Assembly (NCBI GenBank): GCA_019614645.1
Contig: JABWDB010000002.1
Location: 21,131,501-21,195,500, forward strand
Length of the DNA: 64,000 nucleotides
Direction: 5' to 3'
From: Stratiolaelaps scimitus
Taxonomy: Eukaryota > Arthropoda > Arachnida > Mesostigmata > Laelapidae
Below, piece after piece: positions 13,318-26,715 of this stretch. Under the pieces are notes generated by a model, which saw nothing but the letters and a program-made list of their open reading frames with translations, made no database searches and was not told the origin of the DNA. The translations under genes and the position numbers were made by a program. The stretch's first letter is position 1. Every line of letters begins with the position of its first letter.

Positions 13318-16300
13318 GACCGTTCGTCCTTGTCGCTGCTCAACTTGGCATGTGTCCTGTCACAGCTGACAGCTGAGTTCCACGTGTAAAAATAACTATT
13401 TCTAGTTATCATATGACGCTGAATTGTCAATACGGCGTTCGAGGGTATGATTATCGACCGCATATATCTATATATATATTCAGCCATACAGCTACAGGTA
13501 CAGCTGCAGCCGCACGCAAATACACATTGCAATTTTGCGGGGGTCGAGGTTGGGGAGACCTTGAAGCTCGCGGTCGTTTGCTGTTGTCGCGCCCGCCCCT
13601 GTTGCATAATCCTGAGTATGATTACTAACTCGTTTATGTGCACAAAGCGGCCGGCTCACTACAAATCAACTACGAAACTGATGGATCCGGAGTGCTAATG
13701 GCGCGACGGCGGCAGCAGCAGCAGCAGCACAGCTAGCTACGGTAGATAACGCTGCATAGCAGGTGAACAGCGAATAGGCAGGATATCTCTGGTTAGTTGT
13801 GTGGTTACGGGAGCTGTCAAAATGATTTAGTGAACACTTGCACGCAGTACGAGCGCAGCTGGCTGTGTGCCGGAATTGCGGGTCTCATTAAGACGGCGTT
13901 AACTTGTCCCTTGGATTCAGTCGGCGTTTTGTTTTCTACCAAGCCAACATTGTGGCACAGTGCTCTGATTGAGATATGATAGAGTAATCTGTTTCAGTTG
14001 ACAATTTGTACGTTCATTTCCATTATACTGTCGCTTAATTATCGAGTATTTATTCACCTAATTAGCCTCAGGCGAACAGAGGGGTGCGCCTCACGTTATC
14101 AGGATCATTTGTTTTATCGAGAGTAGCAATGCAAAGCTCTAGTCTGCAAAATGCAAAATACGCGTCAATCTCAACGTGCCGATTCACGGTTGGGACCCTA
14201 AAAAAACGCTCTTTTTTACTAAACAAACTTGTTGGACCTCGAGTGGAAGCCAAATCCTTCATGTGCGTTATTTGTGTAGCAATAATCTTAGAAAAAAATA
14301 TATATATATATATTATATTATATATTGATTGTTGCTCTTTGGAAGAAAAATATTGTGATATTACAAATCGTTGTTCGCGCGAGTATCTCTATTGGCGATA
14401 AATAAATTTGACGGGTTGCATTGCGTTCAGCGTCAAGTGCAATGGGAGGCCTCGACGAGCGATATTAGGGCAAATTTATAAGCCTGAGTGGGGATTAGAC
14501 ATGGGATTACAGAGGATAGTACCTGCATCGTTCATTGTTTATGAATTCTATTCTATATTTACATAGGTTTGTAGGACAACCTTTTATAAACCTATGAATA
14601 TAGGCAAATATCTAAAGAATTATATTAAGCAAGTGAACTTATATAAATATAGTTTATGAGGGGTTTAAAATAGTTTTAACGAAAACGGGGACGAGACGTA
14701 AATCGGCCGTTATCACATCTGCCGTTCACAACCCCGTAAAGCTTCATTAGTCAGAGCACGCGTGGGCGAACTCGATCATAGATAATGCCTAATTTGATAT
14801 TCAAAATTCATACGCCAATGCATTCGTGCTCGAATCGAATTGTAATATCAAGATATATCGTCTATCTCACACTCGTGTGATAAGGGTTTGGTGTTTATGA
14901 GCGGCCTAGCGTTTCTGCTCATTTTTTTATTGTATTCATTTTGTAGCCTCAACACGGGTTGGACCTTTGTGCTGATTATGAACGTCGCCGCTGCTGCTGC
15001 TACTGCACCTGTGAAATTACAAACAGGCAGCTAATTTTCAGCAAGATAGGATTCTGTTGAACTGTTGCCCATTTATTGCTAGAATTGCAACTGTGAGAAC
15101 AATCAGTCAACAACAACTCGCTGCTATTTTATGCCATCCTGTATCCAATAATAGTGACGAGACTGAAACAAAATTCTCTCTTCTTCTGTAATACGTTGTT
15201 GTCAAATGTTGTTAGTTTTTTTTTTCGAATCGCCTGACTGGAAACTCTGTCTGTGGCCAGTTATGTAAGAGACTTCATTCTTATTTCTGTAGATAGCAAC
15301 TATGTTGTGGCAACGATAGTTGCTTTATTGGACTATTTCGTGGCTTTGCACAACATGCTTAAGCGAAAATATCATCTTGTTGGGTAACGTTGATACCGTG
15401 CGAGGTGATAACCTAGCCTAACTCGCCGCGTTCAATATGAATATTCAGTTTCATCACCGCTGACGATGATTAGGCATCGGATGAAACATTACATTGGTAA
15501 GAAGTCTCCTGTTCGTTTTTTTAGATCTCATGATTTCTGCTATCCGTGCAATGAAGACGATAAAAACGACTATATGGAAGCGTACACCAATTTACGGTTG
15601 ATTTTATTCTATTTTGTGATCATCGTATTCTCGGATATTCGAAACATTCGGACGGTTTAGCCTTTAGTGGAATCGAATTTAGCCTTTAGTGTCGAAAGTT
15701 AGCCAATTTTGCAGATGCAACTTTTGACACGCACGAAATGCCACTCTGCAGGTAATATTGCTACTGTTGCTTGAAGTCCCCAGAACACCAATGTTCCAAG
15801 TCACTGTCGTCGTCCCTGTTACGCCAGACCAACTTTTAATCGCTTCCGCCCCTTCACTCTGTGATCTCTAGCTTCCAGTTCACTGCGTACATTATACATA
15901 ATGATAGATGTCCACTTTCAAGACGACCACAGGCGCGGGCGTCATTGCTTCGTCTCTCTGTATACGGTAACCCAATATGGATAGCTGGCTGATCGTTTAT
16001 GCGTAGCCGGCTGAACTAAGGACTCATCGTTGGCTATCCACCGCCGTCTCCCCGCAGCAGTCCGCTGCATCGCCGCATTCAACCTGCCGAAGTCGGATTA
16101 ATAGCGTGTTTTTTTTTCGCTCTATTGACGAGCGACTGGCTCTTACGGAGAAGGCCGTAGACGAGCCCGTGCCAACCGACGTTGACCAAGATCCTGATAG
16201 CGAGCGACTTTTTCGATTATCGCTTAGGTGCCACGCTGGCATTATCTAGTCAACGAATCAATCTCAACAGATAATAATGCTCTTGGTCCCGAAAAGAGTA

Positions 16301-18539
16301 AGGCCCTTTCTTGTTAAGGGTGGTGACGATGTGGCTCTGCATCGGCCAATCGTAGAGCGGCTGGCGTTGGATGCGATCGACGAGAATCGCGGCAGCTGCT
16401 GGCGCATTGGCGTACCCCTTGTTTGTGGGTGACATTTGACCTATCTGCCAGGGAGCCGTTTGCGTTACGCGCATTGTTGGACAATGCTTAAACTTTAGCG
16501 CGCTTCAATCCGCTGCTTGGGCAGTTTTGCTTACGGCATACCGGTGTACGGGTGGTTGCTCGGACATGGTCAGATACTATATATATATATATTATATACA
16601 TATATCACTTTGAAACGGAACGATCGGATCATTGATTGAGTCCGTTTATAACAAACCATACCGTATAGTAGCACGGAACATCATAGTTGAGCATTGTTTA
16701 TGCTTTGTTCCGTGTTTCGGGAGACGTTTCGCGGGGGTCGTTACTGTAATCAGTTAATTTAGGTTAAGCGAAAGGGTCCCTAGTAACAATAGTGCAATAC
16801 TTCTATTATCAGCGAAAATTATAAACCAATAGGTGTATCATATACGCAGAGTATGTTAATTACGTGAGGTGACATGCTGGTTAATGATGATATTTTGCTC
16901 TAATTAAAAATTCGACTGCTCTAAGTGAGATAAAATGCTACTTATTAATAGTTTATGGTTAGTCAACAGTTGAAATTGAAGCGGACTTTAGACTCTGCAT
17001 AAACATTAACACGGTGAACAATCTACGGGTCGACGGCTGATTTAGGCATTTCACAAAAAACTACAACATATATTTCGACCGATCGAGTGGATTGCCTTTG
17101 TGTACGCTTATTAGCAGCACACTGTCCGCATACCCTGTCAATCAGGCATTACGCTGTTCTTCAGCACAGAGAACACCCCCTCCTCACTAGCTTAAGAGGC
17201 TGTATGTAGTTAAGCCTATACAGCACATCCATTTCTATCGTAAAGATAAATGCGGGCACGGCAGCAGATACTAATATATATATATATATATATGTTGTAT
17301 TAAACGTGTGCGTCCCTTTGTGTACGTGAATGAATACTCCAGTATTGACCGCTAATCCAGCTGCACGATCTAGTTGTCCTGCAGTCGCTTCTCCGCTGTT
17401 TCCAAAGCTGCAGCTGCTGCTGGCCCTGTCCTTGTTGTAGCCGTCGCAGTCATCGTCGATGGTCACTACCGCCGTCGGTAACGTCGTCGCTGCCACCGAG
17501 GAGAGTTTCGAGTTGAAAACACGCCACTCTCGTGCCCACGCGATCATCCACGGCTGACGTTGGATTCTGTTGTTATTGCTGCCGTTTTGTTCGCTGCTAT
17601 GGCTCTTGCTGATAGCTGATAGATGGAGCGATCGCACAGATGTACACACACACACACGCACACAACAACAACAGCGCACACCGTTGAGACGCGTCACGTA
17701 TCAGCATGGGATGTCACAGGCGTGAGACAGCAAGCATGAGCTCGATGTTTAGCCTGATTTACAGCTACTTACTAAGCCAACAACAGCAACTGCAGCAGCA
17801 GCAGCAACAGCAGTAACAACAGCGGCGAAGAAGGGTAACAACGAGATGTTGTTTTAGCTGTGTGAACGTTTCCGGCGCGATCTGCGAATCTATGAACATG
17901 TGAATATTAAGCTTGAACATCTTCACAGACATTGCCCCGGGGCCAAGCGTCGAGCGCTAACTGTCAACCGAGTGCGTTTACCGATGTGTAGTCGGCGGCT
18001 GCGGCGGCTGCTATTTCTATTCTACAGACACCCATTGGCAATGGTAACCGTCTGGCCATTTTGTTTTAAATTACTGAAACGAGAAGCGTATCGTCCAGGT
18101 ATAAGAGAGCAGAATACCAGAGACTTCAGGAAGTTAGATCGATATATCATTAAGGTGTTTAATGCTATGGTTACAAGGCGGTGATTTAAATTAGCTGAAC
18201 CAGTAGCAAAGCAAAATTCAGGTTTGCATCGCCGATGTCGCACGAACTTGTCGACGGACAACCCAATTGACAGAGCAGTGGCGTCGCCGCCGCCGCAGCA
18301 ACAAACCCCGTCGACCACGACCTACCTACAACTCTGCTTGTGATGGCGCACTCTCTAATAGCTATTAAGTCGCACGGGATCTTGCATTTTTACGATCTTC
18401 GCCCTATGCCAGAGCCAGCAGCAGGTGGCGCTACTGATGTTTGAGGGTCACGCACCTTTTGTGCGTGTACTCGTGCCGCTGTATATCTCACCCTGCGAAC
18501 GGCGAACGGACTGATGTAAAACGCTGGAATCAACGCCGA

Positions 18540-18930
18540 GTAGCGCCCTCTGGCACTACTTCACGTTTCTAGGTGACGCCGGCCGCAATCTGACAGTGCG
18601 TACAGGGAATCCCTGGCGAGCAAAGGTCGCGGCGAGGCCGACGTCACCACGGGTTCCACCATTTCCCTCGGATGGAGCGGACGACAACACCGTCCGGGTG
18701 GCCGGCCGAGTTGTTCCACTGCGGCTGGTGGTAGGAATTGCATGTCTACGGTGTCTCGTTATCTCGTCATCAGAAGAAGCACCGACGCTGAAACGTCTCT
18801 TCCGACCGTGTCTCTCGAACACGCCACCATTGGCGAGGGAGGCCGCCCTCCGTCTCGTCAATACGTGGATGTTCATGGTAGAAGCGCGCACCCGGCGAAG
18901 CCGAGAGATCCTGCAGAGGTAGGCAAACAC
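18540..18930. other. GC-rich island, possible promoter or untranslated exon
   Basis: This segment is clearly more GC- and CpG-rich than its neighbours and is open in several frames on both strands, as expected of GC-rich DNA. A plausible splice donor (GAG followed by GTAGGC) lies at about 18919 on +. I cannot assign a protein. It could be a CpG-island-like promoter, a 5' untranslated exon of the downstream NFI gene, or an unrelated exon. Confidence 0.25.
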
Positions 18931-21900
18931 TACACGAGAGTGTAATGTCGGTGTCTACTGATGAGTTGACCGATACTTTAGTGCTGAACCCATACGAGCC
19001 CTAGGGTGGCCAAGTAGCTCGCGCGACGGGTGAGCACTGTTACCGTTCGTGCAGGGAGTTAATTGGGGGGGGTGGGGGAGATGTTTGTTGTTTTTCTGGG
19101 GATTAACATGCGATACATTTGAAATCAAATAAATAAGGCTGGCCGAATACAGTTGACACGAGATTGACTCCAAGGCTGTGACGGGAGGTCGGGTTAGTGT
19201 AGCTCTGTGGATCTTTGATGCAAGTCAGCGCCGAGTACTGTAAATGTTCGCACGGTTGTGAAGTTCAGGAAAACGTAACGATTGAACCTTGCCAATGCTA
19301 AAGATAAGTCGGAGATGGACATAAACACAAGTAGAATCGACAAATGCTTGCCTACACCGGAACTTATAAAATCCGGCAGGGAAAGAACCTTGAAACATGT
19401 TTAGTTACTTAATTCGTTCTTAATATGCCTTTTGATCCATACGGGCCCCCCCTCGGTTAAGTTGGACTCAATTAACAGTTATTAAGTGATGCATAATTAA
19501 ACGTGACACTAGTAACGTAACCACAACAGCAACGTTTTTGTATCCACGAGTTCGATCTCCAGAAATTGTGGTTTGGCTGGGATATGATTAACACTGCCCT
19601 GCCATCATATAGATTTGTTGGAGAACGGCCAACTAAGTCGAGCCGGACAAACATGACAGGTTCTTGAAGCAATGCTAATCAATCGGTACCGAGGCCCTGA
19701 GGTTCAGTTATTAGAAAAGAACAACGTAAGAACAATACGATTTAGCAGTGCCATGAAAGCCGTGTCCGCTGTACCACCGCTTAACAGATAATCACAGAGA
19801 GTCTAGGATCGTGAATTTCTGACGTCGTCGTGATGAAATCAAGCGAGCTCGAAAACAAAAACATAATCAATAGCCATTTTTCTAACATACCCGTTTCAAT
19901 AATCGATTTATCAATATTAGACGATCTTCGGCGTGTCAGCAAAATTTGACGCCATCTTCGAAAAGACATCTTGTCAGTCTTTCATGTGTCAAATTCACTC
20001 TGGTTAGATTAGTCATCCGTAAAGCGTAATCTCTTTACAAGATATGTAACTGGGGAGAAATGTTTGATTTATTGCCGGCAATCACCCAGATCGACAACAC
20101 ATTTCAAATGGTTGCGCCTAATGGAGAAGCACGATCGTTTCATTTCGGCTCCACTTAAGGACATTCCTTGAGAGCGAAATGTCTGAAGTCTGACAGCCCG
20201 GATTGGCCCTACCGGGAGCATCTGTTATCCAAGATGAACCTCGCTGGATACTATTTGATTTTGCCAATCGGATTTGAAGTCCATATCAGATGGCCAATTA
20301 ATAAACCCCGATGATAACTTGGGGAAGGTTGTCTGTGCTGTTCATTCAGGCCGCCACGAACAGAAGCACTGCGCGAAGAGCTAGAGGAGAATTTTCGAGA
20401 ACTAATAGTTTAGCGCTAATTGATCACAACGTCAGCCATGTGCACAATCGACGATATTACATAATCATTTAGGGGTGGTAATGATATGCAAATACTATCG
20501 TCGGAGCTTAAGTCACTACACAACGTGTCTGGTATGAAAGCTACACTACCGTATTTTGGTTGCGGGGGTCGAGGTCGCCGCTACAAGACGCTGTTCACTA
20601 TTATTAGACTCGCGTGTCGGCTTCGAGCCATCGATCCCGACGTTGCCGCTGTGGACCACGCAAGTCATTCATCGCTTAATTTACAGAAGAAAGCCACAGT
20701 GACGCCGGATGGCGAATAGTTTCAAGTTCAAGTTCACGGTAAACCGCTGCGCTACTGCCGAGTCGTCTGACGTTGCCGTCACAGCTGTCGGCGGCAACAG
20801 CAGCAGCAGCACCCCAAGTACAGCAGGAGTAATCGACAACAGTGCAAAGCCAACGCTGACAGTGTTTGTGTGTGTGTGTGTGTGTCGGTTATTTTTTCGA
20901 ACGAGCACTATACCTGATAAACAGCTCAGTTGTGATTCCCCGTGTTGGCCATGTTACTGGCAAATTACTATCATTTTAACTTGACGTTTGACGGAGTGGC
21001 GTACAGCAATAAAGGATGCGTGTGTCTGTGTATTTTCCAGTGTGTTGGTGGCTCTGTGTTCGTCGTTGTGTACTATTTTCAAGTCGTGTATCCAGCGCCG
21101 TGAACTTAATCGTGTATGCTGGCCGGGTATGTGCAGCAGCTTCATTGTTGTCCATTGGACTCTTTTTTTTTTTGTTCGCGGTTCGGCACGACAGGTCCGA
21201 GCTAGCCGCCGACCACCACCTTCATAGAGCCGCCATCGTCGTTGCTCGCTGGCTGCTCGTATGTAATACTGGCCATTGTGCTGCCATTTGTGAAGTCTGT
21301 TTCTGTCTGGGCGACCTTGGATCTAACCCGTGCCGAGTGGCCGGGGCAAGCCTGACAGCGTCGATGCCGAGAGAAGCAGTTAGTGATGCGGACCCCCTAC
21401 ACGATTGAAGTATCGCTTCAGCTCAAGCCGTTCAAGCTTGTCTTCAACAGTTTCTCGATAGCAGCCAGTGATGCCCGCCATCACACACACACATATATAT
21501 ATATATATACTGAGGTTTTGTCCATTTCACCCCCGTTCGCTCCATCGAAGTGAGCACTGGAAAGGGTACGCTGTCAACTGAACCGATCTGCCGGTAATTA
21601 GTTCGCGCTCAGTGGTTGTTCTCAATTAACTCGTTCGAGGATCGCTCCCGCATCGTGAAATGATCACTCAAATTACGATCCAGTCCGTGCTACTCCCCGT
21701 ACCAATCTCGCTCTCTGTGTGTCGCTGTTGGTTTCACTTCTGTCGAGGGTCCCCATCGTCGTAGAATATGCCGAACTATTCTGAACAGTTACGCAGGTAT
21801 TGGCAGCCTTCTGGCGGACGACGATATCGGCGTGCCGATCTAAATAGTTAACAGGCAACGTCAACTAACGCCCCGCGGTGGCCGCAAAGCCTCGTATACT

Positions 21901-22290
21901 ATTATGCCATTGGAGACAACGAAAATACCTAATCTTTCTTCTATGGTCCACAGCTTCCTCAAGTGTAATTCGTGTGTTGAGGTCAATTCGGAGAAACATT
22001 TCGATTTTTAGAGGAGTTTTAATAATTATTGAAATGCGATGTTCAACTGGAAGCAACGGGGGGTCATCTAACCAAAGCAAAATGACATACAGATGCGTCT
22101 GTTTCACACAATGCATGCAGATCGCGTTGCGAGGCTTGGTGAGAGCGACACCTGCTTTTTGTCAGCTAGGTACGTTGTCAGATACACCGACCTAGGATCT
22201 ACTAGGCTTTGCAGGACACCACATATAGTTTGAAATAATACGAACGAACTTCTGAACAATGGACAAGGACACAAAACAAATCTAAAAAGC

Positions 22291-22330
<40 letters not shown>

Positions 22331-23474
22331 CGCTCCTTCAACGTCTGCTTTGGTTTCGTCTCCGTCTCCCGAGTTTGCTAGAAAATATCGCTCGTCGGCG
22401 AGCTCAAAGAATAGCTCGCCATTAGTTTCCACATCAACAGAAAAAACAACAATAGCAACATCGAGTTACAGATTTCGTCGATGTCACAGCAGCACTAGTT
22501 TGTAATACCAGCATTCTCTATGCATAGCCATATAAATCGGTATGATTTTATTATCTTCCACTGTGCGGCCGCGAGCTCAAAAATACTGTTATTGATGTTA
22601 TTATACAGTTACGTTGTCGGTAAATGTGGCACGTAACCAAGACGAACCGCCACCATCACGAACGAACACGGCCAGAACTAATCCGCTAATGTCCTGTAAA
22701 TTCAACGGGGACTCGTTCCTCGTCACCTACATGAATAGGTAGGACAGCTAGCAGCAAGACACGTGCGATTACGCGCCGGCACTTCCTCCTCCAATTTCTA
22801 GTGACCGCATATGAAGGTAAATTTTTTCGAAAAAAATTGTTGCCTTCAACAAGCTCGTCGTTCGCCATCCCACTTGGGTGTCTGTACCCTCTTACCGTGA
22901 AGGGTGTAGTCCACTGTTGCATGTGTTAAGCGTACTGTGATCAAATACACACACCCACACATACACGCCAATCAACGTGCATTTTTTGTTGTTGTTGTCA
23001 CTCGGCCTAGTAGATAGTTCCGATTCGCTGATTCCCTCTCCACTCAGTCTTTCTGAACTTCTGACAATGAATTACTTCTGATACTGTTGCCGATTGCAGC
23101 GATGCTTCCTCGCCTACACCATCAATCGTTCGTCAGCTACCTCGCATTGCGTAGCTCGAACGTTGTAGCGTCAGTGAGTCGGTCAGTGTAGTAGTGATTT
23201 TTATGTGTTTCTATTTTATTTGCAACTATGACTATTGTTATGATTATCGTCATTATTTTGATTATCTATCTGATGATTACTATTCAGTATCTGCATTTCG
23301 TTCAGCAGTAGAGGTTTTTCTGTTGCGTCGAGATCGACCTTGATCGTCATCACTAGCACCGTTGCCCGTAGGCCATTTGCCCGTGGTTGTCTGAAACAAT
23401 TACTTCCACTCGTCGTGCCAGCGGCGGCGGCAGCAGCGGCGCCAGCAGCAATGAGAAGTCCAACTATTACTATC

Positions 23475-23515
23475 ATTATTATTATTATTATTATTATGGT
23501 TGTAGTATCACTACC

Positions 23516-23538
<23 letters not shown>
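23475..23538. repeat. ATT/AAT palindromic microsatellite
   Basis: An ATT run ending in ATGGT (to 23500) is followed by a 12-base loop and then ACCAT leading into an AAT run from 23513. The two arms are reverse complements for about 26 bases, and the AAT run continues a little further to about 23546. The structure could fold into a long AT hairpin. Confidence 0.8.
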
Positions 23539-23547
<9 letters not shown>

Positions 23548-24656
23548 CGTTAGCTCACCGGTGGATTCTGAACGATCCTGATTGCTTTTGTTCACGTTGC
23601 TTCGCCTGTGATCGCCACGTTCGAGCGTTTATGAACCGAAGTCGAGTCTGTCGATCATTTGGTCTCCTCATATCTACCTGTTAATTCTGCACAAGAACTC
23701 TCTCCCGTGTATTATTTTCATTATATGAAGTATATGTTCCATAACGCAGGGTACATGTACAATAACCACAGTAAATACATATATATATATATTTATATAT
23801 ATATATATATACACACACACACTTATAGACCATACGGTATCCCCGGCCATTCGCGGGCGAAGACATACGACGCATACCAACTCGACGAATTGGCCGCAGT
23901 AAACCTACATTATATAATACAACCAGACATCATTATTTTCGTTGTTATTATTCTTATCATCATTACTATCACGTGCGATCATTAGATATGCTACTAATTA
24001 AAAATTATAATTACATATTTATTGCCATTATACATAATATGCTGCAGTACATATCACGCCAAGCACACGGATCACCTGAGAGCATACCCTGATGGCTGTC
24101 GCATTTGCTTGCAGATCATTATTATTATTATTGCATCGCTCTGTGCTTTCTGCACCTATATAGCCAAGTATAGGGAGAACTTTACTTCGTGCCCTGCAAC
24201 TTGCAAAAGTTACTCGGCACAGCAGCCGAAAACGAAGCGTTTAATGTGTTTCTCCACCTGAGCAAGGTGTTCACTGGACATTAGCTCGTTTAGACAATGG
24301 TAGCGGCATTTGTGCAGCTACTCTGCTTGTGCTTATGAGGCGCGGCTGTTCCATTCTGTGAATATCGTTACGCACGCAGCTGTTGTGGCACGCCGGCTGC
24401 ATATCCATCTGGTCAAGTAGTAGCTAGGAGCTCATGTTAATTGTTTGAATGTTCACGGCAGCGATGCGATGAAGTTGTTATTGTTGTTGCACCACTCACA
24501 TGTGTATAACTACAGTGGGTGTGAGAAGAGCGACTCGGTGGGGGGCAAGTTGCCGGTGTCCAGTTCTCCCATATAGTTTATATAGGAACGCGATGACACA
24601 GCTGAATGTGCCATAGACCAGTTTGGCCATAAACTGGATTCTGCTATTATATATAG

Positions 24657-24660
24657 TAAT

Positions 24661-24727
<67 letters not shown>

Positions 24728-24735
24728 ATAGTACT
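24657..24735. repeat. Long TA microsatellite bracketed by TAATAGTACT
   Basis: The 10-mer TAATAGTACT occurs at 24657-24666 and again at 24726-24735. Between the copies lies an almost pure TA tract with one GTA interruption. It is among the longest TA tracts in the window. Confidence 0.85.
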
Positions 24736-26594
24736 TGGATCAGCAACTGCAGCTACAATTGAATGACAACACTACAAATACTGTTGGATTGAAGTTTGTT
24801 ACCTTTCTAACGGGTTCGTTTGCTGTTTTGTGGTATTTATAGAAAGAAAAAAATGCTAAACTCTGTTTAGATTCATCTAAACGGGATTTGTTACAATTCT
24901 TCATTGTGTTACACACCCGCATGGGGCAAGCGATCTATCAGTCTTAAAGTGTAACATTGATTATGATGACGGCGAATAAGCTGATGGGCGGCCAAGATAT
25001 GTACAATCATTTGCTGCTGCTGCTGCGGCTGCTGTCACCGCTTTTACTATTGTTACTACAGGAACAAGTTATCCTAGCAAACAGAAAGTTGATCGTGTCG
25101 CCGAACGATCCATATCATATTTATACCACTATATCATATACATCATACAGTAGTAGTAGTAGTAGTAATAATGTATTACGCCCAGGTTGAGGAAGGCGAA
25201 GTACAGTACGAGAGGCGACGCCTCGGCGTCGAACACGAGGCTGTCGGAAATCAAGTCAGCGATGAAGCCATCAAGCAATCAAGCAACGGGCCCACTGGCT
25301 CGCTGGCTGGCTAGCTAGCCAGCCCGTCAGTCAGCGGAGGAAGGAGATGAAGCCGAGCAGCAGCGAGATTTCTTGCTTTGATGGTTTCTTGAGACGGTGT
25401 TAGTCAGGAGTGGTACTTGCCTCTGAACGTGTATGTCTATGTACATATGCTCCGCAGTAGCATCGTAATCTTAGAGGATCGCCATCTCGTGCGCTTGTGT
25501 GCGTATTCATGTGTCTGCGAGCGTCTGTGCATGTGAATGGGCGTCAGAGCGTGGTGTGATTCTTCTGTTCGTCTCCGCGCTGGTAGAAGATCCTTTGAAG
25601 GTCGCGCCAAGGACGCGGGCGCACAGAGCCGACTAGAACAGCTACCACCAGTGCAGCGGCTTGCGTCTCCAGCTGCTGCTGCTGTTGCTAAAAGCGCAAC
25701 AATCTTTGCAAAACGGTGATTGCGGCGGCGGCGGCGGCGTAATATCAAGCAATAGACGAGCTCAGAGTTGTAATAATTCAAAGTGATTCTTCGTCAATTG
25801 TTTTCCCTTATATTTTATCTATTTCGTTTCGCGTTTGCGGGGACAAACTATAGGAACTCAATAGGGGACGGTATCAAGTTGATGTTGCTAAACAGATGGC
25901 AGCGGTTATACACGTCCATTAGGCAGACGTGGGGCGTACGACACACACGTGAGTATTGTATGTGTTGCACAACGTGTGATGTCTTTGTCTCTCTGTTTGG
26001 CCTCCTCCGTATGACGAGATTGCAGCATATAATTACCACTGCTGTCACTATTGTTATTATTATTATTATTATTCGACTAATGGAATGGGATTCAGTCAGC
26101 GCTAATATCGTTATAGTCGCCACAGCTGTCGCTGCGCTAGCTGGCGACACGGTGGTAAGGGCACACAAACTGGCAAGTTTAACTAATTTTCCTGCTCACG
26201 GACGCACGTCCTCTGTTTCAAACGGTGTTTAACCGAAACCAAATGAGAACAGAACAAAACAGCACGAGCAGGGGCAGACAGGATGATACCGACTACGAGG
26301 TAGAGAGAAGGAGAAAATGGGTGAGCATAGGCAATAGATTACAGGCAGACAGTAAAATAGCAGACCAGTGCTCGTGGTTATAGCCATTGATGGTAAATCG
26401 CATCGGTGCTGCTGCTGCTGTTTGCTCGCTCCGTCTAACCCTTGTCTAGTCTCGCGTATGAGCGAACAAAACGAGTGATGGTGATCATATCACGAGAGTG
26501 CTCTCGCTGTTCCGCTGCTGATGATGACGACAATGGAGAGGATGAGGAGGAGGAGATGATTATGCAACAACGACAGCCAGACATCGTATAGATT

Positions 26595-26608
26595 GATGGC
26601 TGCAGATA

Positions 26609-26653
<45 letters not shown>

Positions 26654-26715
26654 ATATAGTATCTGCTGCCGTCCCTGCACAAATATATAGATATATATAT
26701 ATATATATATATATG
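26595..26715. repeat. Paired TA tracts with inverted unique flanks
   Basis: CAGATACTA at 26603-26611 leads into a TA tract. After it, the reverse complement TAGTATCTG occurs at 26657-26665, followed by unique DNA (CTGCCGTCCCTGC) and a second TA tract. The unique part, read in reverse, closely matches the left flank of the TA tract at 17265. This suggests copies of one dispersed element rather than independent slippage. Confidence 0.7.

Larger units (their letters stand above)
1171..16000. other. Non-coding stretch with many microsatellites
   Basis: No recognisable gene. The stretch carries TA tracts near 1196-1215, 2652-2721, 3982-4032, 4407-4430, 6881-6910, 7414-7457, 7961-7980 and 9717-9776. 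It also has GA tracts near 8349-8365, 8824-8840 and 9817-9845, CAA/ACC triplets near 10300-10400, and a short perfect hairpin at 13295-13317. The largest open frames (1880-2527 on +, 5819-6295 on -) have no motif I know and no matching splice context. It could be intergenic DNA or a large upstream intron of the NFI gene. Confidence 0.5.

Noticed and set aside
16020..16480. Possible exons around 16.1 and 16.3 kb
   Set aside because: Both strands have short protein-like frames but none matches a known family and no consistent splice pattern emerged.
17161..17697. 178-codon open frame on the minus strand
   Set aside because: It runs through CA and TA microsatellites and through the repeat flank shared with 26.6 kb, so its openness is explained by repeats.
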